From: an uncultured Clostridium sp.
GTDB lineage: Bacteria; Bacillota; Clostridia; TANB77; CAG-508
Length of the DNA: 11,722 bases
NCBI GenBank assembly: GCA_900555085.1
Contig: USJU01000043.1
Span: 1-11,722, forward strand
Reading direction: 5' to 3'
The first letter of the stretch is position 1, and every line of letters begins with the position of its first letter. Positions 1 to 6,141 of the stretch are shown one piece after another. The position numbers were made by a program, and so were the translations under genes. The notes under the pieces were generated by a model that was not told the origin of the DNA, searched no databases, and saw only the letters and a list, made by a program, of their open reading frames with translations.

Positions 1-17
1 TTTACAAAATTCAAAAT

Positions 18-34
18 CCGGTGCAAAGCACCGG
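18..34. repeat. Short perfect hairpin near the left edge
   Basis: CCGGTGC at 18-24 and GCACCGG at 28-34 form a perfect 7-bp GC-rich stem with an AAA loop in otherwise very AT-rich DNA. On the + strand it is followed by AAAATC, not by a T-run, so it is a poor terminator in that direction. On the minus strand it is followed by ATTTTGAATTTT, which would be acceptable, but no minus-strand gene lies to its right. It may be the end of an upstream transcript or a small dispersed palindrome. Confidence 0.4.
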
Positions 35-102
35 AAAATCTATATAAACTTTTTGCATCATTGAAAACAACACAAAAAGAAATTAAAAACAAATAATATT
101 CT

Positions 103-115
103 TATAATATATAAT
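103..115 (+). promoter_or_regulatory. Candidate -10 region upstream of the pseudouridine synthase gene
   Basis: Two overlapping perfect TATAAT hexamers sit at 103-108 and 110-115, in the AT-rich leader before the first gene. No good TTGACA-like -35 is found 16-18 bases upstream of either (the nearest TTGAAA, at 61-66, is too far away). This is a candidate only, because such hexamers arise by chance in DNA this AT-rich. Confidence 0.3.
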
Positions 116-167
116 ATACAAAAACACGAAATTTGATACTAAAAAAAAGGTGGAAATTTATAGAAAA

Positions 168-887
168 ATGGAAGAAATTAGATTACAAAAATTTATGGCA
201 GATTCAGGAATTGCATCAAGAAGAAAATGCGAAGAACTAATATTACAAGGTAAAGTAGTTAATGGAAAACCAATAATAGAGCTTGGAACAAAAATAAATC
301 CTGAAAAAGATGTTGTCGAATTTGAAAATAAAATAATAAATAATGAAAATAAAAAATATGTATACATTTTGCTTAATAAACCAATAGGATATGTAACAAC
401 AGCTAAAGAGCAATTTGGAAGAGATACTGTTTTAGATTTAGTAAAAGTAAAAGAAAGAATTGTTCCAGTTGGAAGATTAGATATGTACACATCTGGTGCT
501 TTAATACTTACAAATGACGGGGATTTTGTAAATAAAGTTACTCATCCGAGCCATGAAATTAACAAAACTTATAATGTAACTGTTAGAGGAATTGTAACAG
601 ATGAAAATGTAAAAGCTCTAGAAAGTGGTGTTATAATAGATGATAATTATAAAACAAAACCGGCAATAGTAAAAATTTTAAAAATAGATAAAGAAAAGAA
701 AATCTCAAGAATTCAGATAACAATACATGAAGGGAAGAATAGGCAAATAAGAAAAATGTGTAAAGCAATAGATAAAAATGTTTTAGCTTTACATAGAGCA
801 AAAATTGGAGAATTAACAGTAAAAAATATTCCACTTGGAAAATGGAAGTTTTTAAATAAAAATGAAATAGAAAAATTAATAAAATAA
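168..887 (+). CDS. rluB: rRNA pseudouridine synthase, RsuA/RluB family
   Basis: This enzyme isomerises uridine to pseudouridine in ribosomal RNA; the RluB subgroup acts on 23S rRNA. The N-terminal 60 or so residues are an S4 RNA-binding domain (RLQKFMADSGIASRRKCEELI). The catalytic signature GRLDMYTSGALIL carries the active-site Asp at about residue 105, and GKNRQIRKM is the usual C-terminal motif. The 239-aa length is normal for the family. A GTG at 150 would add six residues, but the ribosome site AGGTGG (148-153) overlaps it, and homologues begin close to the RLQKF segment, so ATG at 168 is preferred despite a rather long 14-base spacing. It is the first gene of a + strand run and ends 17 bases before tgt. 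The symbol is by family; RluB, RsuA and other subtypes cannot be separated with certainty by eye. Confidence 0.9.
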   Translation: MEEIRLQKFMADSGIASRRKCEELILQGKVVNGKPIIELGTKINPEKDVVEFENKIINNENKKYVYILLNKPIGYVTTAKEQFGRDTVLDLVKVKERIVPVGRLDMYTSGALILTNDGDFVNKVTHPSHEINKTYNVTVRGIVTDENVKALESGVIIDDNYKTKPAIVKILKIDKEKKISRIQITIHEGKNRQIRKMCKAIDKNVLALHRAKIGELTVKNIPLGKWKFLNKNEIEKLIK

Positions 888-904
888 AAGAAAGGGAAAA
901 GAAT

Positions 905-2029
905 ATGAAAAATGCAGTAACATACGAATTATTACACGAATGTAAACAAACTGGGGCAAGAAGAGGTGTTATCCATACTCCTCATGGAGATATACAAACT
1001 CCAGTATTTATGCCTGTTGGAACACAAGCAACAGTAAAATCTATGACACCAGAAGAATTAAAAGAAATAAATGCTCAAATTATACTTTCAAATACATATC
1101 ATTTATATTTGAGACCAGGACAAGATATAGTAAAAGAAGCTGGTGGACTTCATAAATTTATGAAATGGGATAGACCAATACTTACAGATAGTGGAGGATT
1201 CCAAGTGTTTAGTTTAGGCGACTTACGTACAATACACGAAGAAGGTGTAGAATTTAAATCTCATTTAGATGGAAGTAAACATTTCTTTTCACCAGAATCT
1301 GTAATGAAAACAGAAGAAGATTTAGGTGCAGATATAATAATGGCATTTGATGAGTGCTGTCCATATCCATCTACATATGAATATACAAAACAATCTATGG
1401 AAAGAACAACAAGATGGGCAAAACGTTGCAAAGATGCTCATAAAAATATAGAAGAACAATCTTTATTTGGAATAATTCAAGGTGGATTTTATAAAGATTT
1501 AAGAAGTCAAAGTGCAAAAGATTTAATTGACTTAGATTTACCAGGTTATGCCATAGGAGGAATAAGTGTTGGAGAGCCAAAAGATGTATTTATAGATATA
1601 CTAAATTACACGGCTCCATTAATGCCAAAAGACAAACCACGTTATTTAATGGGAGTTGGTACACCAGATTACTTAATAGAGGCTGCAATGGCCGGAATAG
1701 ACATGTGTGATTGTGTTTTACCAACAAGAATTGCAAGAAATGGAACAGCAATGACTTGGAATGGAAAAGTTGTTGTAAGAAATGCAACATATGAAAGAGA
1801 TTGGTCACCTTTAGATAGTGAATGTGATTGCTATACTTGTAGAAATTATACAAGAGGTTACATACGTCATTTGATAAAAACAAATGAAATTTTAGGTGTT
1901 AGATTGCTTTCAATTCATAACTTATATTTCTTGACTAAATTAATGGAAAGAGTTAGAATAGAAATTGAGAATGACAACTTAGGAAATTTCAAAAATGAGT
2001 TTTATAAAAAATATGGTTATATAAAGTAA
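905..2029 (+). CDS. tgt: tRNA-guanine(34) transglycosylase
   Basis: Tgt replaces guanine 34 with preQ1 in tRNAs with GUN anticodons (Asp, Asn, His, Tyr), on the way to queuosine. The 374-aa protein is full length for bacterial Tgt (about 375). Visible motifs are DSGGFQVFSL with Asp95 (general acid/base), GGISVGEP in the substrate pocket, and the nucleophile segment DMCDCVLPTR with Asp269. The zinc site is Cys307-x-Cys309-x2-Cys312 with His338, in the usual arrangement. All key residues are present. An AAAGGG ribosome site precedes ATG 905. The gene lies 17 bases after the pseudouridine synthase and 13 bases before the WG-repeat gene, so cotranscription is likely. One of its substrate tRNAs, tRNA-Tyr(GUA), is encoded about 2 kb downstream on the other strand. 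queA and yajC, frequent neighbours of tgt, are not seen here. Confidence 0.97.
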   Translation: MKNAVTYELLHECKQTGARRGVIHTPHGDIQTPVFMPVGTQATVKSMTPEELKEINAQIILSNTYHLYLRPGQDIVKEAGGLHKFMKWDRPILTDSGGFQVFSLGDLRTIHEEGVEFKSHLDGSKHFFSPESVMKTEEDLGADIIMAFDECCPYPSTYEYTKQSMERTTRWAKRCKDAHKNIEEQSLFGIIQGGFYKDLRSQSAKDLIDLDLPGYAIGGISVGEPKDVFIDILNYTAPLMPKDKPRYLMGVGTPDYLIEAAMAGIDMCDCVLPTRIARNGTAMTWNGKVVVRNATYERDWSPLDSECDCYTCRNYTRGYIRHLIKTNEILGVRLLSIHNLYFLTKLMERVRIEIENDNLGNFKNEFYKKYGYIK

Positions 2030-2042
2030 AAGGAGAAAATTT

Positions 2043-3542
2043 ATGGATTTATTTGAAGAAATGAATAACAACCAAGCAACAGGAAAAAAGAAAAATAACA
2101 ATACTTTAAAGATAATTATCGCCATAATATCAGTTTTAGTTGTTGCAATAATTGCAATAATTGGTACAATACTTTATTTAAAATCTACAACAATGAAATT
2201 TTATTTAAATGGACAAAGCCAAGTAATAAACGATGGATATTTTCAAATTACAGAAGATGGAAAAATATATGTATCAATTAGTGATATGTCTCAATTATTA
2301 GGATACGATTATTGTAATGGTGAATATGGAAAAATTTCAGAAGATAGTTCAGCTGGTTATATAAATTTTTCAGATGAAACAGTTACTTTTGAAGCAAATT
2401 CGGATAAAATATATAAAATAGATACATCATCAAATGAAGAAGTTTACTCATATATGTATTTAGATGAGGAAATTAAATATTCAAATAAAAAATTATACAC
2501 AACACCAGACGGAATAAAGAAAATTTTAAATGTTGATTTTAGTTATGATAAAAATGTAAATATGTTTTCAATGGAATATTTAGAAACATATTACACTGAA
2601 AAAATTGCAAATTATGGTTATAAAAAAATAAGTGACGAGTTTGCAAATCAAAAGGCAATGAAAAATGATATACTTGTTGTTGAAAGAGAAGATGGCAAAA
2701 AAGGTGTAATAAAAAGTGATGGAACTGAAATAGTAGGACCAAAATACGAAGAAATTAAATATTTAGAAAACACAGGAGATTACTTAGTAAAAAACGCAAA
2801 TAAATATGGAATAATAAACAGTCAAGGAAGAGCAAAAATTAGCTTAGATTATGAAGAGATAAAAATACTTGATGAAGATTTAGGACTTTACTTAGTAAAA
2901 CAAAATGATAAATATGGTGTAGTAAATCAAACAGGAAGTATTGTAATTTATATAGAAAATGATGAAATAGGAATTGATACATCTTTATATAAAGATTCAA
3001 ATATAAAAAATAAGTATTTATTATATGAAAATTGTATTCCAGTAAAAAGAGATGAAAAATGGGGAATATATAATAAAAATGGAAAACTTATATTACCAAT
3101 TGAATATGATAGCATTGGTTGTGTAGTAGGAACAACAACCACTAAATCATCTGGAAATGTTGTAACAATAGATGACTATGAAGCAATAGTTATAGGAAAA
3201 GATAAACATTATGGTATAATAAATTCAACAGGAGCAACTTTAATTCCAGTGGCATTAGATACAGTATATTCAATTACTTCCTCTGGAAATACAACATATA
3301 AAATTGAGGGAGTTCAAAATGAAAATGCATATAGTTATGACCTTGAAAAATACTTTGATGCAATGAATATTAAAAAAGTAAATAGATCTACAGATAAAGA
3401 AACAGATCAAATAGAAGATATACAATCTGGTAATAATATAACAACGCAAGATACAAATACAGTAGATGAAGAAGAACAAGATAATAATAACGATAATAAT
3501 TCAGATGAAGAAGCAAATAATGATGAATTTGTAGAAGAATAG
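2043..3542 (+). CDS. Membrane-anchored WG-repeat protein
   Basis: A 499-aa protein with a short polar N-terminus, one strongly hydrophobic segment (about residues 24-46, mostly Ile, Val and Ala) that is probably a signal anchor, and a large, presumably extracytoplasmic remainder. Residues 50-90 (KFYLNGQ, then GKIYVSISDMSQLLGY) resemble the copper-amine-oxidase-N-like stalk domain common in Firmicute surface proteins. From about 217 to 410 there are five WG/KWG-type repeats: KKGVIKSDGTEI, KYGIINSQGRA, KYGVVNQTGSI, KWGIYNKNGKLILP and HYGIINSTGATLIP. The last 50 residues are a low-complexity Asp/Glu/Asn tail. WG repeats are thought to act as beta-rich interaction modules; no enzyme activity is suggested. 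AAAGGAG precedes the ATG, and tgt ends 13 bases upstream. The position next to tgt is where yajC sits in Bacillus-type gene orders. Confidence 0.8.
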   Translation: MDLFEEMNNNQATGKKKNNNTLKIIIAIISVLVVAIIAIIGTILYLKSTTMKFYLNGQSQVINDGYFQITEDGKIYVSISDMSQLLGYDYCNGEYGKISEDSSAGYINFSDETVTFEANSDKIYKIDTSSNEEVYSYMYLDEEIKYSNKKLYTTPDGIKKILNVDFSYDKNVNMFSMEYLETYYTEKIANYGYKKISDEFANQKAMKNDILVVEREDGKKGVIKSDGTEIVGPKYEEIKYLENTGDYLVKNANKYGIINSQGRAKISLDYEEIKILDEDLGLYLVKQNDKYGVVNQTGSIVIYIENDEIGIDTSLYKDSNIKNKYLLYENCIPVKRDEKWGIYNKNGKLILPIEYDSIGCVVGTTTTKSSGNVVTIDDYEAIVIGKDKHYGIINSTGATLIPVALDTVYSITSSGNTTYKIEGVQNENAYSYDLEKYFDAMNIKKVNRSTDKETDQIEDIQSGNNITTQDTNTVDEEEQDNNNDNNSDEEANNDEFVEE

Positions 3543-3546
3543 TAAT

Positions 3547-3588
3547 AAAAAAACCTCTTTTGAATAAAAATTAAAAGGAGGTTTTTTT
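3547..3588 (+). terminator. Terminator-like hairpin containing the next gene's ribosome binding site
   Basis: The left arm A7-CCTC-TTTT (3547-3561) pairs with AAAA-GGAGG-T7 (3573-3588), with one bulged G at 3577 and an 11-base loop. The right arm ends in seven T residues, as in an intrinsic terminator for the rluB-tgt-WG transcript. The same arm contains AGGAGG (3576-3581), which is seven bases from ATG 3589. One structure could therefore end the upstream transcript and, in read-through RNA, hide the Shine-Dalgarno of the next gene. Confidence 0.65.
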
Positions 3589-3972
3589 ATGGGAGAAAAT
3601 ATAAAAAATAGTATAAATTATATAGGAAAAGGTTTATTAATATCGTTGGCATTTACTTTAATAGCGTTAATAATCTTATCAGCGGTGCTAGCATATTCGA
3701 GTATTTCTGAAAGCATTGAAACAAGCAGCATAATAGTTATAAATACAATTTCAATATTGTTAGGAAGTTCATTTTGTACAATAAAAGAAAAAAACAGAGG
3801 AATGATAAAAGGAATTGCAGTAGGAGGCATATATATAGGAATAATTTATATTTTATCAAGTACTGTAAGTATGAAATTTTCACTAAATATTCATTCAATA
3901 ATTATGATAATTACTAGTATTGTAGCAGGAGCAGTAGGAGGAATAATTGGAATAAATGTAAAATTATATTAG
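3589..3972 (+). CDS. Small four-helix membrane protein, TIGR04086 (YrzE-like) type
   Basis: A 127-aa, very hydrophobic protein with four predicted membrane helices at about residues 13-36, 43-58, 72-91 and 98-122, joined by short loops, the middle one basic (KEKNRG). Size, four-helix layout and Gly/Ala-rich last helix (IVAGAVGGIIGINV) fit the TIGR04086 family, whose Bacillus member YrzE is encoded in the tgt-yajC neighbourhood. The presence of tgt two genes upstream supports this. Function is unknown. AGGAGG lies seven bases before the ATG but sits inside the 3547-3588 hairpin, so expression may depend on unfolding of that structure or on a promoter inside the WG gene. The family call rests on layout and context and has not been tested by a profile search. 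Confidence 0.7.
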   Translation: MGENIKNSINYIGKGLLISLAFTLIALIILSAVLAYSSISESIETSSIIVINTISILLGSSFCTIKEKNRGMIKGIAVGGIYIGIIYILSSTVSMKFSLNIHSIIMIITSIVAGAVGGIIGINVKLY

Positions 3973-3996
3973 ATTGTAAATTCATCGTTATAGTAC

Positions 3997-4025
3997 AAAA
4001 AAAGCATAGCTTTTGCTATGCTTTT
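3997..4025. terminator. Bidirectional intrinsic terminator between convergent units
   Basis: AAAAGCATAGC (4000-4010), a TTTT loop and GCTATGCTTTT (4015-4025) form a perfect stem. On the + strand it ends in TTTT and would stop transcription after the small membrane protein. On the minus strand it ends in seven T residues (the complement of A 3997-4003) and lies two bases beyond the 3' CCA of tRNA-Tyr, so it terminates the tRNA unit more strongly. Confidence 0.85.
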
Positions 4026-4027
4026 CA

Positions 4028-4113
4028 TGGTGGGCAGGGATGGATTCGAACCATCGTACTCAAATGAGAACAGATTTACAGTCTGCCGCCTTTAGCCACT
4101 CGGCCACCTACCC
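4028..4113 (-). tRNA. tRNA-Tyr (anticodon GUA)
   Basis: The 86-nt gene is read from 4113 down to 4028. The acceptor stem is GGGTAGG / CCTGCCC with one G-T pair, followed by discriminator A and an encoded CCA (4028-4030). The anticodon loop CTGTAAA gives GUA at 4079-4077. A long class II variable arm precedes the T arm GATGG-TTCGAAT-CCATC. The U33-G34-U35 sequence is the recognition element of Tgt, which is encoded in this window, so this tRNA is an expected queuosine substrate. It is the second gene of the minus-strand tRNA unit, 19 bases after the CAU tRNA. Confidence 0.96.
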
Positions 4114-4132
4114 AAATATTAAAATAAAAAAG

Positions 4133-4209
4133 TGGTGCTCCCTCAAGGATTTGAACCTTGGACCCACCGGTTATGAGCCGGTTGCTCTGACCAACTGAGC
4201 TAAGGGAGC
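4133..4209 (-). tRNA. tRNA with CAU anticodon (elongator Met, or Ile2)
   Basis: The 77-nt gene is read from 4209 down to 4133. The acceptor stem is GCTCCCT / AGGGAGC, with discriminator A and an encoded CCA. The D arm is GCTC...GAGC, the anticodon stem ACCGG / CCGGT has loop CTCATAA (CAU), and the T arm is CAAGG-TTCAAAT-CCTTG. It is not an initiator: positions 1 and 72 pair, and the three consecutive G-C pairs (GGG/CCC) of the initiator anticodon stem are missing. Elongator tRNA-Met and the lysidine-modified tRNA-Ile2 share this anticodon and cannot be separated reliably by eye. Confidence 0.93.
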
Positions 4210-4228
4210 ATTTCCTTCGACGAAAATT

Positions 4229-4257
4229 AGTATACTAGATTTTTTATATTCTGTCAA
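4229..4257 (-). promoter_or_regulatory. Near-consensus sigma-A promoter of the tRNA unit
   Basis: On the minus strand, TTGACA (complement of 4252-4257) and TATACT (complement of 4229-4234) are separated by exactly 17 bases. Transcription would start near 4222, about a dozen bases before the first tRNA at 4209. A six-of-six -35 and a five-of-six -10 at ideal spacing suit a strongly expressed tRNA operon. Confidence 0.88.
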
Positions 4258-4294
4258 TAGAAATAATAAATTTTTTTTTATTTCTTAAAAAATA

Positions 4295-4323
4295 TTGTAA
4301 AAAAATGAACCTTATGATATAAA
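4295..4323 (+). promoter_or_regulatory. Candidate promoter of the 4394 gene
   Basis: TTGTAA (4295-4300) and TATAAA (4318-4323) are 17 bases apart on the + strand, back to back with the tRNA promoter. The predicted start, near 4330, gives a leader of about 65 bases with no clear hairpin. The surrounding DNA is very AT-rich, which weakens the call; the correct spacing and isolated position of the following gene support it. Confidence 0.5.
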
Positions 4324-4393
4324 TATGTTAGTATTATTAATGAAAATAATAACATAAGATAAATGTTGTGTATATAAGGAAGGATGTTTTAAT

Positions 4394-5164
4394 ATGAAAA
4401 ATAAAAAATCGCAGTATACAATTTGGTCAACTACAATAAGAAAAAAATTAGACGAAGAAGAAAAAAATAAAGGAAGAAAATTATATTCAGAAGAGAGAAA
4501 AAAATTTATAAGAAATGAAAAGAAAAAGTGCCGTAGAAAAGCAGCATGGATTGCAATTGCAGCATCATTAGGAATAACAGCAGGTGTTAAAGGAGTGAAA
4601 TTATTAGATGCTCCAAAAGAAAATAAGGTGAATGTTGAAGCACAAACAAAAACAGATGATAAAAGAAAAGAATTTTTAGATAAAACAAAAGTAGATGTAA
4701 CTTTAACAATAACACCTGAAGAAGAAAAAATTGAAGCAAAAGATATTTTAGCAGAATATGGCTATAATATTGATGATGATAAAATTGGTTGTATAAAAAG
4801 TAAACCACAATTTATAACTATAAATAAAAATCAAGAATATGTTGACGATTATAAAGAAAATACAGAAGCAAGTGATTATATTACAGATAAAAATAGAATT
4901 GAAGATATGTATACTCTTATAAATAGAGATGATAACACTATAATAACAACATTAGGAAGAATTGATGATAAATATGTTAATATAGATGCAAAACAAGTAA
5001 TGGTAAATGGTAAAGAATATTTTCAAGGTGAAAACGTTGTAGATGTTACTAAAGATGACCAAGGAAATGAAAAATCACAAGATGAACTAAAAAAAGTTTA
5101 TGAAGGTTTAGAAAATAAATATAATCAAATAATAGAAAATCAAAAATCTAATGATGAGAGATAA
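4394..5164 (+). CDS. Hypothetical single-pass membrane protein with a highly charged cytoplasmic head
   Basis: I do not recognise this 256-aa protein. Residues 1-48 are extremely charged and basic (IRKKLDEEEKNKGRKLYSEE, then KKKCRRK). A short, weakly hydrophobic segment follows at about 49-66 (AAWIAIAASLGITAGV), with the positive charges on its N side, suggesting a cytoplasmic head and an exported remainder. Residues 75-256 are soluble and acidic, with possible small beta-rich stretches (VDVTLTITPEE; YVNIDAKQVMVNGKEYF) and a helical, perhaps coiled-coil C-terminus (SQDELKKVYEGLENKYNQII). An AAGGAAGG ribosome site lies about 10 bases before the ATG. It has its own candidate promoter and is followed by a hairpin before the radical SAM gene. 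No catalytic motif is visible; the single Cys pattern does not suggest a lipoprotein. Confidence 0.75.
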   Translation: MKNKKSQYTIWSTTIRKKLDEEEKNKGRKLYSEERKKFIRNEKKKCRRKAAWIAIAASLGITAGVKGVKLLDAPKENKVNVEAQTKTDDKRKEFLDKTKVDVTLTITPEEEKIEAKDILAEYGYNIDDDKIGCIKSKPQFITINKNQEYVDDYKENTEASDYITDKNRIEDMYTLINRDDNTIITTLGRIDDKYVNIDAKQVMVNGKEYFQGENVVDVTKDDQGNEKSQDELKKVYEGLENKYNQIIENQKSNDER

Positions 5165-5181
5165 TTAAAGTAATAAAAGCT

Positions 5182-5216
5182 AAAAGCTCCTTCTATATTT
5201 ATATAGGAGGAGTTTT
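5182..5216 (+). terminator. Hairpin overlapping the radical SAM gene's ribosome binding region
   Basis: AAAA-G-CTCCT-T-CTATAT (5182-5198) pairs with ATATAG-G-AGGAG-TTTT (5201-5216), with one bulged G and one wobble pair. The two-base gap means the top pairs probably open. The right arm contains AGGAGG (5205-5210) and ends in only four T residues, so it would be a weak terminator for the 4394 gene but could mask the ribosome site before the radical SAM start. The design repeats that at 3547-3588. Confidence 0.5.
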
Positions 5217-5229
5217 GAATGGAGAAAAA

Positions 5230-6141
5230 ATGCTAAAAGGTTTGAAAAGCTGTGAACTTTGTCCACACAGATGTAAGGTAAATAGATTAGAAGGAAAAAT
5301 TGGTAGATGCAAAGCTGGAAAAAATGTAAAAATAGCATTAGCATCAGTACATGAGTTTGAAGAACCTTGTATAAGTGGTAAAAATGGTTCTGGAACAATA
5401 TTTTTTTCTAACTGTAATTTATCTTGTAAGTTTTGTCAAAACTATGAAATAAGTGGCGAAGGTTATGGAAAAGAAATAACAATAGAAGAACTTGCAAATA
5501 TATTTATAAAACAACAAGAAAAAGGTGTAAATAATATTAATTTAGTTACTCCAACAATGTATGTTTATCATATAATAGAAGCAATAAAAATTGCTAAAGA
5601 AAAAGGCTTGAAAATACCTATAATATATAATACAAATGGTTATGAAAATGTTGAAACAATAAAAATGTTAAAAGGTTATATAGATGTATATTTACCAGAT
5701 TTTAAATATTATAATAATGAAATAGCAAAAAAATATTCTGGAATAGAAAACTACTATGAAATTACATCAAAAGCAATAAAAGAAATGATAAGCCAAGTTG
5801 GAAATCCTATATTTGATGAAAATGGAATAATACAAAAAGGTGTAATTATAAGACATTTAATATTGCCAAACTATATGCAAAATACAAAAAATGTGTTAAA
5901 GTATATCAAGGAAAATATAGGGAAAGATACATATGTTAGTGTTATGGCACAATATTTCCCAACATATAAAGCAAAACAAGATGAAAAGCTAAATAGAAAA
6001 ATAAATATAAAAGAATATAAAGAAATAGAAAAACATATATATATGTTAGGGCTAAATAATGGCTATATGCAAGACTTAGGCAAGCACGAAGAAGAATATG
6101 TTCCAAACTTTAAGGAGGAAAAATATGAAAGTACAATATAA
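5230..6141 (+). CDS. Radical SAM protein, COG1313 / PflX-like
   Basis: A 303-aa iron-sulfur protein. The radical SAM cluster motif is C-x3-C-x2-C at Cys62, Cys66 and Cys69 (CNLSCKFCQNYEIS). An N-terminal set of Cys8, Cys11, Cys15 and Cys27 (CELCPHRCKVNR, GRCKAG) and the stretch EEPCISGKNGSGTIFFS are typical of the COG1313 group, related to pyruvate formate-lyase activases; substrate and partner are not established. ATG 5230 has GGAG five bases upstream. TTG 5215 is an in-frame alternative that follows AGGAGG too closely (four bases). An out-of-frame ATG at 5219 has the best spacing to GGAGGAG but reads only five codons. No glycyl radical enzyme is encoded nearby. The 3' end overlaps the next gene by 17 bases, so the two are probably translationally coupled. 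Confidence 0.85.
   Translation: MLKGLKSCELCPHRCKVNRLEGKIGRCKAGKNVKIALASVHEFEEPCISGKNGSGTIFFSNCNLSCKFCQNYEISGEGYGKEITIEELANIFIKQQEKGVNNINLVTPTMYVYHIIEAIKIAKEKGLKIPIIYNTNGYENVETIKMLKGYIDVYLPDFKYYNNEIAKKYSGIENYYEITSKAIKEMISQVGNPIFDENGIIQKGVIIRHLILPNYMQNTKNVLKYIKENIGKDTYVSVMAQYFPTYKAKQDEKLNRKINIKEYKEIEKHIYMLGLNNGYMQDLGKHEEEYVPNFKEEKYESTI

Noticed and set aside
18..34. Hairpin as a + strand terminator of an upstream gene
   Set aside because: It is followed by A residues rather than a T-run, and no coding end is visible to its left.
4013..4198. 61-codon + strand ORF reading GMDSNHRTQ...
   Set aside because: It is the antisense translation of the two tRNA genes, a familiar spurious ORF type.
4228..4237. 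Palindrome TAGTATACTA as an operator
   Set aside because: It coincides with the -10 of the tRNA promoter; TATACT is nearly self-complementary, so the symmetry is expected.
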